Shown here: piece after piece, positions 21,594 through 32,642 of the stretch
Layout of the letters: the number at the start of each line of letters is the position of its first letter
Numbering within the stretch: the stretch's first letter is position 1
From: Pyronema omphalodes
Lineage: Eukaryota; Ascomycota; Pezizomycetes; Pezizales; Pyronemataceae
Length of the DNA: 64,000 nucleotides
Direction: 5' to 3'
NCBI GenBank assembly: GCA_024516155.1
Contig: JAJJXM010000014.1
Span: 62,001 to 126,000, forward strand
Translations under genes and position numbers: made by a program
The notes under the pieces: model-generated
Databases searched by the model: none
What the model saw: the letters and a program-made list of their open reading frames with translations, nothing else
What the model was told of the DNA's origin: nothing

Positions 21594-24500
21594 ATACAAC
21601 TCATTAGCGGCGACCCTCCGGATCATCTCCCATAGCCTGAACCGCAGCACCACCGCCCTCACAACGCTGTTGAACACAGCAAACGTAAACACAGACATCA
21701 TCCTGGTCTAAGAGGTGAATGTCAAAGACCCCAAGTTTGTGGTCACTCACCCTGATTTTGTTTTGCTTCTTCCCCCTCGTGCCCACCACAAGGTCAACCG
21801 CACTGCCGCGTATGTCTCCCGGCTCAATCCCCACGTCCGAGTGACGCCCAGACCGGATGTCAGTGTAGACCCCGACCTCCAGGTCCTAGAGGTCAGCACC
21901 GACCTTATCCCCTCTTTCTACCTTCTCAACATCTATAACGAACGTGACCCCAATACCAAAACCTACACCATCCCCCGGGCGCTCACCTCCCTCACCCTCG
22001 CGGGTCGATGCGTTATCACAGGGGATCTCAACTCCCATCATCCTCTGTGAAACTCCCACACGCACAGAACAACACGGGCCGACGAGCTCGTCGAAGTGTT
22101 GGAATCACATAACTGGCGGCTGGTAAACGTCACAGACATCCCAACCCACCAATACACGGACGGCACAGGCTCATCGGTTCTGGACCTCACCCTGGCTTCC
22201 CCATCGATGGCAAGGGAAATAACAAACTGGGCCATCAACGACGGAATAGCCACAGGCTCAGACCATGAGGTCATCCGTTTTCATCTAAACTCTCTCCATC
22301 AAGACCACACGGCGGCCCCCTTCGCGACTACTCGTCTAAACTTTAACAAAACGGATTGGGATACGTTTACCAAGGAGCTTCAGCTCCTGGCGAAGGCCAG
22401 CCACCCCTACTGGACACACCTCTGCGCCAACCCCTCCGCAAGCAACCTCGACGAATGGGCTGCCCTACTTCACGACTCCATACAGAGTGCAGCGTCCGAG
22501 GCCACCCCAACCCTATCACCCACCCCGCGCTCGAAACGGTGGTGGACTGACGACATCCGCCACACCCGTCGTGAACTGACCACCGCCAGATGCCGATGGA
22601 ATCTCTCCCGGCTCCCCACCCACCACGACGAATACAAATGCCTCCGCAACAAACACTACCGGACGGTGCGCTACGCCAAAGACTCGCTGTGGAAGGAATA
22701 CCTCGCAGCAGCGCAAGGCCCGGACATCTGGGCGGCGTTTCGTTACACGAACCCGCGTCGCACCCAACTGACCCCGCCGGTCAAAGCTCTGGTAGGAGGC
22801 ACAGAGTAACTGTGCGTTGACTTCGAGAGCAAGGTTGAAGCTTTTCAAGCGCTATTCCCACCACCCCCAACTACCCCCCACACCCATAATCCCCGGTCTT
22901 CCCCTGAATTCCCCTGGCACACGTTCACCCCCGATGAAATTCGCACTGCTATTTTTACCTCTTCACCGAAAAAAGCCCCTGGCCCTGACACCATCACGTT
23001 CGCATACCTTAGAAAAGCATACGACGCGATCCCCCACGCGTATAACGCGCTATACTCGGCGCTCGGCAAGAAAGGATACCACCCGAAGTGCTGGCGAGAA
23101 GCTACCACGGTGATCATCCCAAAGCCAAATATGCCCGACTATAGCGCAGTGAAGGCATACCGACCGGTCGCATTGCTGAACGGCATGGGAAAGGTCTTGG
23201 AAAAATTGATGGCGACGCAACTCAGCCTTATGGCAGAGTCATACGACATCCTGCATGCAGATCAGATAGGCGGGCGCCCTAAACGCTCGGATAGCGACGC
23301 TGCGATAGCACTAACGCACGATGTCGAAGTGAACGCTAGCCGGCGCCTAGTCACTTCTGCATTATTTTTAGACGTACGAGGCGCATTCGACAACGTCTCC
23401 TCGGACAGACTGCTCGCGGCGATGCGCACACTAGGCTGCCCCCAAGCAGTAACTTCGCGGTGCTCCTCCTTCTTAAACGACCGTTCCACCGCCCTCTCGT
23501 TCGACGGCAGAACAGACACCCAGCGAGCAATCAGAACTGGCATCCCTCAAGGCTCCCCGGCGTCCCCAATCCTTTTCCTTATCTATCTCCGACCCCTCTT
23601 CGATGCCCTACAGAATGCCCACCCCACACTTTGGACTCCCAGCTTCATGGACGACATCGCCCTTGTTGCGCACGGTCGCTCCACAGAGGACAACGCCAGA
23701 GACCTTGAATCCGCCGCTCGAACCGCCTTTTGCTGGGCGCAGCGAAACACAGTAGCCTTCGATGATTCCAAGTCGGAGTTATTACACTTTCACCGCTCGC
23801 GCACCGGCAATCTGACAGAAGGAGTCAACGTCCGTCTTCCAAATGGCACGGTGGTGACCCCGGGAACAAGAGGAGGAAAAACAGACGTAGTTAGATGGAT
23901 CGGGATTTACTTCGACAGAAAACTTTCCTTTGTACATCATGTAAAAATTAGACTAACGGCCGCTGCTAGATCCCTCAACGCCGCCCGAAGCCTAGTGCGT
24001 TACGAGACAGGTTTGTCCCCCTCACCCACTCGTACCCTTTACATCGCGTGCGTCATTTCTATGTCTGACTTCGGCTCTGAGATCTGGTGGACGGGTCAAA
24101 AAAGTCTCGCCAACCTCATTCAAACCCAACAAAACTCAGCCCTCCGACGCATCCTAAACGCATTCCACTCGACACCGATAATCGCCCTACACAATGCAGC
24201 CGCAATACCCCCCATTTCAGTCCGCTTGCAACACCGCACCCGGAAATGCGTCCTGCGTGTCCTCTCCCTCCCCCCTCACCACCCTGTCGTGAAACGTTGC
24301 CCCTCCTCCATCCCCGTGCCCCTACACCTCCACACTTCCATATGCAACCCCTACGAATACGACCACCCCTGGCAGTCCCCCGGTGACGCCCCATCCCGTC
24401 TCGTCAGCATGCTACGATCAGTAGGCAGATGGGTGCTACCCAATGACGATATCGAGAATACGCCTCGCCCAAACCGCGCCCCGTGGCGCCGCAACCCCAT

Positions 24501-25587
24501 CCGGACGTCAATCTCGCCCCTTCCCAAGACCGATGCGGCCGTCGAACACGCCAAACCCCTTGACACCCTACGAACCGACCCAACGAACGTCATCGCATAC
24601 ACGGACGGATCCCAGCTGGAAGGTCCCACCGGTGCGGGATACCGTATTCCAGACGGGTTACCACGACGACTCGACGAGATCATACCCATGGGCGACACAA
24701 CGGAAGTCCTCGATGCGGAGCTGCGCGCCATTCACGACTGCCTCAAGAGCTGCCTAAAAATCCTCTGACTCAACAACCTCCACCGCCGCCGAATTCACAT
24801 ATTCACGGATAACCAGGCAGCGATCCTCCGCGCCTCCCGCACCACGTACGGCCCGGCACAGGAACTCGCTCTCTCGATTCACGAAATAGCCTCCTCCCTC
24901 CGCCAACAACAATCAACTGTCACCCTCCTTTGGGTCCCGGGACACACCAACATACCCGGCAACGACTCCGCAGACCTCCTCGCGAAGAGAGCAACCTCCC
25001 TCACCTCCACCGCGGTGCCCCCGGTCTCCCTGTCTTGGATCCGACGGCAAGTTCGGGAGCAATTTATCACCGACTGGATCAACTGGTACACCTCAGCTAA
25101 GAAGCCTAAAACCGACGATGCCCCCCACCGTCGACGCCTCGATCCCGCTTATACCTCCCACCCACGCAAGATTTCCACGGCCATACTGGGACTTCGAACC
25201 GGCCACGGGTATTTCCTGGATTGCCTCGCGCACCCCCCCACCGATTGTTACCCCTCCCGCTCCTGCCCATGCCCCATGCACCCCCCACAGACCCCTTGAC
25301 ACCTCCTACTATCTTGCCCACAGTACACGACGCAGCGGACTGAACTTCGCCGAATACTCAAACTCCCACCACGACGACAACTCACAGTCCCGACCATGCT
25401 CTACACCACCGCTGGCACCAAGGCCCTCGCAACCATGATCTCCGAGACTAAAGTCGCGACCGCCGAATGGGCGCACACGAAGCTAAGAGGCCTCCCTGCT
25501 GAGGAGGACTCTCCTTTCACACTGACCACTGGCTGGGGGACGCTGCTGGATCTAAAGGATGAGCACGCGAACACCCAAAACAACTAA
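21586..25587 (+). pseudogene. LINE L4 ORF2 (endonuclease, RT, RNase H)
   Basis: One continuous frame of 1333 codons with five internal stops and no frameshift. Stops: TAA 21709, TGA 22048, TAA 22807, TGA 24766, TGA 25297. Endonuclease (APE-type) with CVITGDLNSHHPL, DLTLASP and GSDHEVI. RT with YRPVALLNGMGKVLEK, ALFLDVRGAFDNVS (catalytic Asp), TGIPQGSPASPILF and the palm motif FMDDIAL. RNase H with AYTDGSQLEGPTGAGY, LDAELRAIHDC, IFTDNQAAI and WVPGHTNIPGNDSAD. C-terminal cysteine motif SCPCPMHPPQTP. The gene would make the nicking and cDNA enzyme of target-primed insertion; it is dead here. Confidence 0.93.
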
Positions 25588-26327
25588 GAAAAAAAAACAA
25601 AAAAAAAAAAAAAAAATAATAACGATAACATAATGAAACAAATATGCATAGGTACTTCGGGGGAAGCAGGAGGGAAGGAGGCAAGAGGAAGCGGACGAGA
25701 CAGGGGGCAATCGGAGGAGCAACGGGGGATGGTAGCTGGTTACTTTTCTTGTTTTTTCTATTGTGTCGTATGGGGAAGTCCGGGGTGGAGGGGAGGCTGC
25801 GGAGGCGGGGAGACGAGGAGCGTGGGGGAGAGGAGTGGGGACGGGGACGAGTGAGAGATGATGACGCGGAGGAGACACAGGGGACGAGGGGAGCAAGGCG
25901 AGGGGGTAATGGAGGTGAGGGAAGTAGGGAGAAGGGCAGGAGTAGAAGGAGTGGCGGAGAGGGGAACGAGGAGAGGTGGTGGCCCGGTGGAGTTATCATT
26001 TTCTTTTCTTTTCTGTTATGTTTTGGTTTGTGGAGGAAATAAAGGCGGGAAAATGGCTAAAAATGGGTGGGGAAGGGTGGAGTATAGAGGAAAACGACCC
26101 GGCGTGGTGGCCCCTGAGCGAACAGGGCTCCTGGAACTGGCGACGCGAGATGGACTAAGGCACAAGAAAAATGGGAGACTACACTCCCAAAAACCTCTGA
26201 CAGCTCTGGGGCTTACCCAGTGGGGACCTGGCATCACACCCAGGTCCTTAACATTGTATTTAAACTGTAGATTCCGCCATAACCCCAAGGTTGGATGCGT
26301 GTATGAATGAATGAATAAAGAAAGAAA
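25588..26327 (+). other. LINE L4 3' UTR and tail
   Basis: 740 bases after the ORF2 stop. It opens with a long A tract (25586-25620), a purine-rich part, then the block shared with the other LINEs (GTGGAGGAAATAAAGG) and ends GAATGAATGAATAAAGAAAGAAA. The right target duplication follows at 26328. Open frames here are low-complexity and not credible genes. Confidence 0.85.
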
Positions 26328-26341
26328 TCAGCTATTTCAAC

Positions 26342-26390
26342 TATCGACCTCCCGCCGCCGCTTTGTCTCCTCCTCTTCGCCCCTCCGTAT
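26342..26390 (+). repeat. Continuation of the 53-bp minisatellite
   Basis: CTATCGACCTCCCGCCGCCG and following bases continue the array that ends at 3691, giving about one degenerate unit on this side of the LINE. It touches the end of the KDZ reading frame. Confidence 0.7.
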
Positions 26391-29220
26391 TCACCCCTGC
26401 CCCGTCACCCCCACAGCTACAACAACCACCAAGTATATAATATCATCATATTGCCGCACCACAGTCCCTTCGATGTTGTCAGGATCTAACCTTTCAACAA
26501 CATCATTGTCGTCAATTGACCCTTCATCATCTTCCACACCTATAACATTCCCCTGACTTCCTAAATTTTCGAGCTCCTCGTTGACCACATTTCCCAGGCG
26601 ATCGGCTCGGAATTCACCGAGTTCATCTTCGTCGTACTCCCTATCACTGCCATCCTCGTCGGATCCCACTGTGCCGCCATCCTCAACTTGCTCGACCACA
26701 GTCTCTGCAATGTTCTCGGGATCCAACCTTAGAATAATCCGTCTCAGCGAGGTAAGCAACATGGCTCTTTCCTCCGGCTCAAAAAGAGGAGCATCGACTT
26801 TCAGAAGACACATAATAACATGGTAATGGTGAATTATGATTGTCTTCAACTTGTCGAGATGTTCTGCTTCAGGGTTATCTAACACCTGTAGTAGGATAGC
26901 CAAACGACGATGTGCCCAATGAACAATCCGTTTTGCATGCAAACGGAGCGGAGTTCTCTCTTCTTAAACTCTTTCAAGGCGAGCTCGAGCCTCGATACCA
27001 GCACTAACAAAGTCGTACACTGCCCAGTCACCTCGAGCCATAAACAAATCCACATCCCATTCTTCCTCATTGTCCAGCCCTTCATCTCTCAAACGTCCTG
27101 CATCCAATGTCCTAACTCCAGCACTCCTTGCAACCTGATTGTATTCTTGGACCAGGTTGTCCAAGGCCTTGCTCCGCTGCCTGATCCCATTGAGAAATGT
27201 TTTTGCTGCTTCTTGTCCAATTCTGCGGTGAAGGAGCTCAAGCTCGGCTGACCTTTCAGTGAGATAATGAATTAACTGGGTCTGCAGTTTATGCAATGCT
27301 GACACTGCTGCCCTTTCTTGGAATGTTCTGAACTTTTCCCCATCAGGAGACTGCCAGGCTGGGTCATCCCGACGCTCGCCATGCTGGTTGAAGAGATTGT
27401 CTGTTGCTCTAATTGCTTCTCCCCCAAGCCTGTAAGTTCTCAATTCGGCTAATGTGAGTGGTGGCCGCACAGGAAGACCAACTGCATGGGCCTGTGGGCC
27501 TCTACCCCCTCTGCCTCTACCCCCTCCGCCTCTACCCCCACGGCCTCTACCCCCACGGCCTCTACCATCTGAACCTCTTCCTCCACCCAGTCCAGAATTA
27601 GCCAGTAGCTCGCCCAGCCTATTCTCTTTAGCCAGAGCAGCATAGATTGGATCCCCAGGTTCGGTTTGGGCTTCACTATACTTTCATTAGCTAATGACAA
27701 CAGGAAAACATGAGAACAGATATATAGAGAGAAAAATGGGAATTTACTCACGTGAACGTGGTGAAGTACTCAATCTGGTCAGACGCTTGCTCATCAAGAT
27801 ACTCGACAGTGTCTGATTGTCTAGGATGAAGCTGTCCTCCTTTGTCACTGCGTTCTGGGACTGTTCGACGCAGAATAAGCTGTAATTTGGCTGACTCTTC
27901 AATTTCCATTTGCTTTGCCTTCTTCCAGCGTCTCTCTAGGTTCTTTCCAAAGGTCTCCAGTGCCCTCCTGGCAATAAACAAGCTGCAGGAGTCAATTTTC
28001 CGCATCTTCCTTGGTCCACTGGTGACTCGTCCGGATGCGATTAGATGAGATAGCATGTACCAATGCTGTTCAATCTCTTCTCCAACCATTAATCCAAATC
28101 CCTTCAACCGTAGAGTACTCCATGGAACATGACAGGCATATTTGTGGGCATAAATGTGAAACCTGCCAATTGCCTCCTGTACCCTCCTTGCATCTTCTGG
28201 CAAAAGCCTTTCCAATGCTGGGACAAATACACAGGATACATCATAGCACAATCAGACTTTCATAGCTGGATCATGCTGGAGTATATCCTTAACCAGCTCA
28301 ACTCCGTGACTTTGCCTTTCACCTGTTGCATGAATATTGAGATATCCAAGTGGTATACCATGAAAACAGGTCATTCCCATAAGTCCAGATTCATCCAGGT
28401 GCTTCTTGCTAGACGTGTCAAGAGCCTTGCCCCATCCACCTGTTGCATGAAACCTGTTGTCGCATCAGGCGGTGTTGTTGTTAACTGCTGGCGTATGCTC
28501 AGAACAAAAGTCCCGGATCCCATAAGAAACGAAAATCCTGGGTTCCAAGTATTCATGATTGGTTCCCCCTCTGTCTTTAACGCGAATATGCTGAAAGTTC
28601 CCATCAATGGTGATTCAACAGATCTGTCCGCTGGGAGATGACTGAAGTCGAAGCATGCTGGCCAGGAATTTGCAACATTTTCATCTTCCCATGAATGGTC
28701 CTCCCCAGTGATTGCCCTTTCACATGTCTGTAAATACATGCTAGTATAAGCGTCCACCCCATTCTGAACAGCAACAAAATGATGATATGCGTCCAGTAAC
28801 AGGTCGTAGAAGTCCGGTAATGTCTTAGCCATATACATCTCATGTATCGCTCGACGTCCAGCGGCCCATACATACTTTGAAGGCCCACCTCTGATCCCTT
28901 GCTCATGTAAAAGGCGTAGGAGTCTGATGTAAAAAGAATGTCTGAGGTTTGACTGGGGTTGATGGGAAGTATCCGTCCTGAACAAATGATGAAGAGAGTT
29001 GTCCACAAATTCACAGAGGAACCATGCGTATCTCATATGACTCCAAGGAGATGAAACGTGCATTGATATCCTCAGTCGGACTGTCGCATGGCTCAGGTGG
29101 CTGTGCAGATGTCCGAAATGCAATCATGCTCTGCTCGGCCTTGACCGAGTTTGCCGCAGGCCCTTGTTGATCAGCCGCCTTGGCCCGACGGGAGCGCCCG
29201 AACTTGTTGTGCTGCCCATG
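26391..29220 (-). pseudogene. KDZ (Kyakuja-Dileera-Zisupton) transposase, decayed
   Basis: Minus-strand gene. From the N terminus: a segment near 28900-29040 (LLRLLHEQGIRGG) that resembles the CxC-type region; a frame break at about 28376; then MTCFHGIPLGYLNIHATGER, a stop at about 28252, and LCYDVSCVFVPALERLLPE. The strongest match follows: IGRFHIYAHKYACHVPWSTL, KGFGLMVGEEIEQHW, LSHLIASGRVTSGP, IARRALETFGKNL, the usual KDZ order. A phase-consistent intron (27751 down to 27676, GTGAGT...TATAG) joins ...FT to EAQTEPGD. An RGG-rich stretch and a C-terminal acidic tail complete it. An in-frame stop near 26960 also occurs. Probably a dead cut-and-paste transposase; the element ends were not identified. 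Confidence 0.75.
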
Positions 29221-29632
29221 TTATTCGATGTTGTGTGGATCGAGGTGGTATGGATTTTCGATATGGCTTTCAAGCGTGGGGCGTTCAACGGGACCATCAT
29301 TTTGACTGCGATGGTATCCAGGTGGCGGGATTAAGCGATTGGGTCTCGTCTTCAGTGACTTTTCCCACCGCCGGGCTGCAGTGTAGGGCAGAGTGCGGGT
29401 GAACGCTCCACCGCAGAGACCTGCACTGACGTGCTGCAGGCTGCATCCTTTGCGACTAATCTTCAGTACAGGCATTTGAAAGCCAGTGGGATAGGAAACG
29501 TTGAGATTGGTGTAGCGGTGTGGGTCAGTTGGTGTTTGTTGCAAGGAGATGGGGTGAGGTGGTGGTTTTGCTAAGACGTGTGGTTCGTTACGCGTAGTTT
29601 TTAAGGCCAGGTAACCTCCCAGCAGCGCACCA
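29221..29632. other. Spacer beside the KDZ gene
   Basis: A 144-codon minus-strand frame crosses it (29221-29655) without recognisable motifs. It may be the 5' part of the KDZ element or unrelated. I see no other feature. Confidence 0.35.
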
Positions 29633-30170
29633 TCCCTTACAACACTGGTTACCATTTTTTTTTTTTAAGTTTTTTTTTTTAAAAAGTAAGTCACACGAAT
29701 ATGCAGTTTTCACTGCTCATAATTGATCGCAAAAGCGATGAAACAATTTTTTTCATTTTTAGAAGATGACATTTTTGATTCAAAATATTTGGAGCGGGGC
29801 GATGCCCCAGCGGAGCATCACCGCTCGCTCACAACATTTGTGCTGTTTCCAGTGACCAATTTTTTTTTTTTTTTTTGCTTCAGAAAAAGGTCACGCGAAT
29901 ATGCAGTTTTAACTGCTTTTAATTCATCGCAAAAGCGATGGAACAATTTTTTTCATTGTTGAAAGCGACGCCCCAGCGGAGCATCACCGCCCGCTTACAA
30001 CACTGGTGCTGTTTCCAGTCACCAATTTTTTTTTTTTTTTTTAAAAAAAAAGGTCACGCGAATAAGCAGATTTGACTGCTTTTAATTCATCGCAAAAGCG
30101 ATGCAACAATCTTTTTCATTGTAGAAAGTTCATGTTTGAGTGAAAATGTTTTTGAAGCCGGGTGGCAGCG
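29633..30170 (+). repeat. Three tandem units with built-in hairpins
   Basis: Three imperfect copies of a unit of roughly 165-210 bases (starting near 29635, 29838 and 30000). Each has a poly-T tract, GTCACGCGAATA, a GCAGTTTTAACTGC-like hairpin, and CATCGCAAAAGCGATG or a near copy, followed by AACAATTTTTTTCATT. Units 1 and 2 also share GATGCCCCAGCGGAGCATC, another inverted pair. No coding potential. Function unknown. Confidence 0.8.
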
Positions 30171-30180
30171 CTGCGGGCCA

Positions 30181-30231
30181 CCATCAAATTAGTTGGAGGC
30201 GGCGTGCGCCGCCTCCCAACTAAGTTGATGG
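30181..30231. repeat. 51-bp near-perfect palindrome
   Basis: CCATCAA at one end pairs with TTGATGG at the other; the inner arm AGTTGGAGGCGGCG pairs with CGCCGCCTCCCAACT around a TG centre, with one small bulge. It lies four bases before the CGGTTTC flank of the solo LTR. It could form a strong hairpin. Confidence 0.85.
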
Positions 30232-30239
30232 TCGGTTTC

Positions 30240-30771
30240 TGTCACGGCACACGGCTGACGAGCCGTTGTGTTGTTGATGTCGTTGTTGTGCCGTTGTCGT
30301 TGTTGTGCCATTGTCGTTGTTGTGCCGTGTTGTGTTGTCGATGTGTTGTTGTGTGTGCCGTGCCGCTGATGAGGATTGATCGATTGATGATGGATGACGT
30401 ACCACGAGCTGTAGAATCTGTGGCGTGACAGGTCAGATGATGGACAATGGAACCGAATCATGTAGGGATGTTGGTTGACCGCCCAGCAAGAGTGCTGGCC
30501 GCCCTTTGTACATGAGGAGGCTTGCCTCCCCGTTGACTGAGTTCTCCATTGAACGTCTTGTGTCTTTCCCTCGACCTTTAATAAGATTTCCTTCTCTCTT
30601 TGTCAAGACTTCCGTCACTCTTGTTCCTGTCCCTGTTCTGGTCTAGTGTGCCGGCCGTCTGTCGAGCGCTTCGGTCCTTGTCTCTCCGTTCCGGCTCTCA
30701 GAGCCCGCCTAGTCCCCATTTCCCGGTAGCGTTCAGTGTGTCTCTCGAACGTCCGTTCGCAGTCCCTGACA
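30240..30771 (+). mobile_element. Solo LTR S1 of the T1/T4 family
   Basis: 532 bases, TGTCACGG...CCCTGACA, matching the T4 LTR in plus orientation with no internal sequence beside it. Flanks GTTTC (30235-30239) and ATTTC (30772-30776) are a target duplication with one change. A solo LTR results from recombination between the two LTRs of an element. Confidence 0.88.
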
Positions 30772-31807
30772 ATTTCCACCCATTAGGTGTTCTGTAAATA
30801 TTATTATTCGCCTGGGTGAGGGTTACGCTCATTTCCCTAATTGTCAAAAAGGTGAAGTGACCTATCCCCAGGGTTAGTGGTTGGTCCTGATTGCCTTTAC
30901 GGATATTCCAGCCCTCTGGGTTAGGGTTGTTCTCGCATCCCTTTTCAGAAATCACGATTCGAACAAGGGCTAGGGTGGCGGTCATCTTATCCAATAAGAT
31001 AGGATTGGTCACGTGTGCCTCATCAGTAGCAGATCAGTACACACGTGCACTGATCTACTAATGTGCGCACACGTGACTAGGGTTAGGGATCGATCATCTT
31101 ATCCGATAAGATAAGATCTAGTCACGTGATCTGTGATCAGTATTACATCAGTGCGTATGCGCAGCTGATCTAAGAACCGGTGAATAGGGTTACGGTTGTA
31201 ACCGCACACGCACGTACCAGAGTTAGGTTTGTGAATGTACGCGCACAGCTAGGTTTAGGGTTACGATCGCATGCGCACGATCAGGGTTACGGACGCGTGC
31301 TTGTGTCTTCGCTTAGGGTTACGGTCGCGCACGCGAAGTACGCTAACGCGTACGCGACGAGGCTGTGCACGCAACCAACGTCAAATTGGTTGAAGGCGTT
31401 AGCGCATCTAGAACGCACAACCACGAACTGTTTGTTTACTTAGTTATTCTTCGGGAAAATGATGCGAATAGTGGCTCGGCGCGTAAGGAGGAAAACTTGT
31501 ACATAAGAGGATTGTTTCTTTGTTTGTTCATTTTGTTTTCCTTTTCTCCTTACACAGTTATTTGTTTCTTTACAAATTCAAATACTTTGTCGGTTTCGGT
31601 TCACATCCTTGTTTTCGTCCCCATCTTTTGATCTCTTGGTCCTGTGAAATCTCTGTTTATTTCCTTAGCTTCTAAACACCGAATTCTCTAAGTTGATGCT
31701 AGACACAGCTTAAGAGTTTCCAACATTGAAGTTATTATAACGATATCTTCAGTGAACTCAAGAGTGAGTAATTGAGAAGAGATGTCAGGTTCTCCATGAG
31801 CTATATC
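30772..31807. other. Spacer with GGGTTA and CACGTG motifs
   Basis: No credible gene. It holds many short palindromes: TCACGTGA-like sites, two copies of CTTATCC(A/G)ATAAGATA followed by GTCACGTG, GTACACACGTGCACTGATC, and repeated AGGGTTAGG or AGGGTTACGG. The last 170 bases are AT-rich. The final five bases (ATATC) are the left duplication of T3. Confidence 0.6.
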
Positions 31808-32337
31808 TGTGAGGGACTACGAACGGACGTTCGAGGGACACACTGAACACTACCGGGAAAGGGGACTAAACTGGGCTCCGGGAGCCGGAACGGAGAGACC
31901 AGGACCGAAGTGCTGGACGGACGGTCGGCACACTGAACAAGGACAAGGACAGGGACAAGAGTGACATGAGTCTTTGCGACTAAGAGATTAGGGAATCTTA
32001 TTAAAGGTCAGAAAAGAGACACAAGACGTTCGATGATGAAGCCAGTCAACGGGGAGGCAAGCCTTCTTATGTACAAAGGGCGGCCAGCACTCTTGCTGGG
32101 CCGTCAAACAACATCACTACATGATTCGGTTTCCGTTCTCCATCATCCAACCTTCGACGCCACAGCTTCTACAGCTCGTGGTACGTCATCCATCATCAAT
32201 CGATCATCACTTCAGCGGCACGGCACACAACACAACACAACACGGCACAACGACACAACTGCAACAACAACACAACGACAACAGCAACACCACGGCAACA
32301 CAACGACACAATGGCTCGTCAGCCGTGTGCCGTGACA
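31808..32337 (-). repeat. 3' LTR of T3
   Basis: TGTGAGGG...CGTGACA on the plus strand; the first bases vary from TGTCAGGG. A variant of the T1/T4 LTR family with GGGACTACGAACGGACG. Confidence 0.92.
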
Positions 32338-32348
32338 GTACCCCCCTG

Positions 32349-32642
32349 TTAGGCTCGAGTTCCTACGAGAGGAGAAGGCTTGTCTGGGTACAGTTAATGG
32401 AAACGTTCGGCGGATTCGGTCTCTGACAGGTTCGTTTCCGCTTCCCAAGTCGGGGAGTGGTGACCTGTCCATTTGACGAGGTACTGCAGGTTTCGTCGAG
32501 ACCAATGGCTGTCCAGGATTTCGTCGACGAACTATTCTTCTTCGCCATCTACCACTATGGGCAGTGGTGGTGGCATCATCTGTCCAGGAAGGGCGTCCGA
32601 AGGAGCCGGGTACAATAGTGATACTGGGAACGTCCTATGGTG
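32349..32642 (-). pseudogene. T3 integrase C terminus (chromodomain)
   Basis: In sense this matches the T1 integrase end: a segment like VVVDGEEE then FVDEILDSHWSRRNLQYLVKW and TWEAETNLSE, ending GTRA and stop at 32349. A TAG replaces Trp in the chromodomain start (TGG to TAG, near 32533). Cut on the right by the tail of LINE L5. Confidence 0.85.

Larger units (their letters stand above)
3692..26327 (+). mobile_element. Full-length Tad-like LINE (L4) with nested Ty3
   Basis: A LINE with 5' UTR, ORF1, ORF2 and 3' UTR, flanked by a perfect 14-bp target duplication TCAGCTATTTCAAC (3678-3691 and 26328-26341). A Ty3 element (5699-21397) interrupts ORF1; without it and one copy of its TSD the LINE is about 6.9 kb, normal for the Tad clade. 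ORF1 has a C-terminal zinc-knuckle region; ORF2 has endonuclease, reverse transcriptase and RNase H in that order. It ends in ATGAATGAATAAAGAAAGAAA rather than the AAAC tail of L1-L3, so it is a related but distinct subfamily. It carries stop codons and one ORF1 frameshift and is inactive. Confidence 0.92.

Noticed and set aside
25633..26042. Frames of Gly/Arg/Glu type in the LINE 3' UTR
   Set aside because: Purine-rich UTR translated; no homologue-like block and no conservation of frame with other LINE copies.
31080..31330. GGGTTA motifs as interstitial telomere
   Set aside because: Motifs are scattered and mixed with GGGTTACGG; there is no tandem TTAGGG array.
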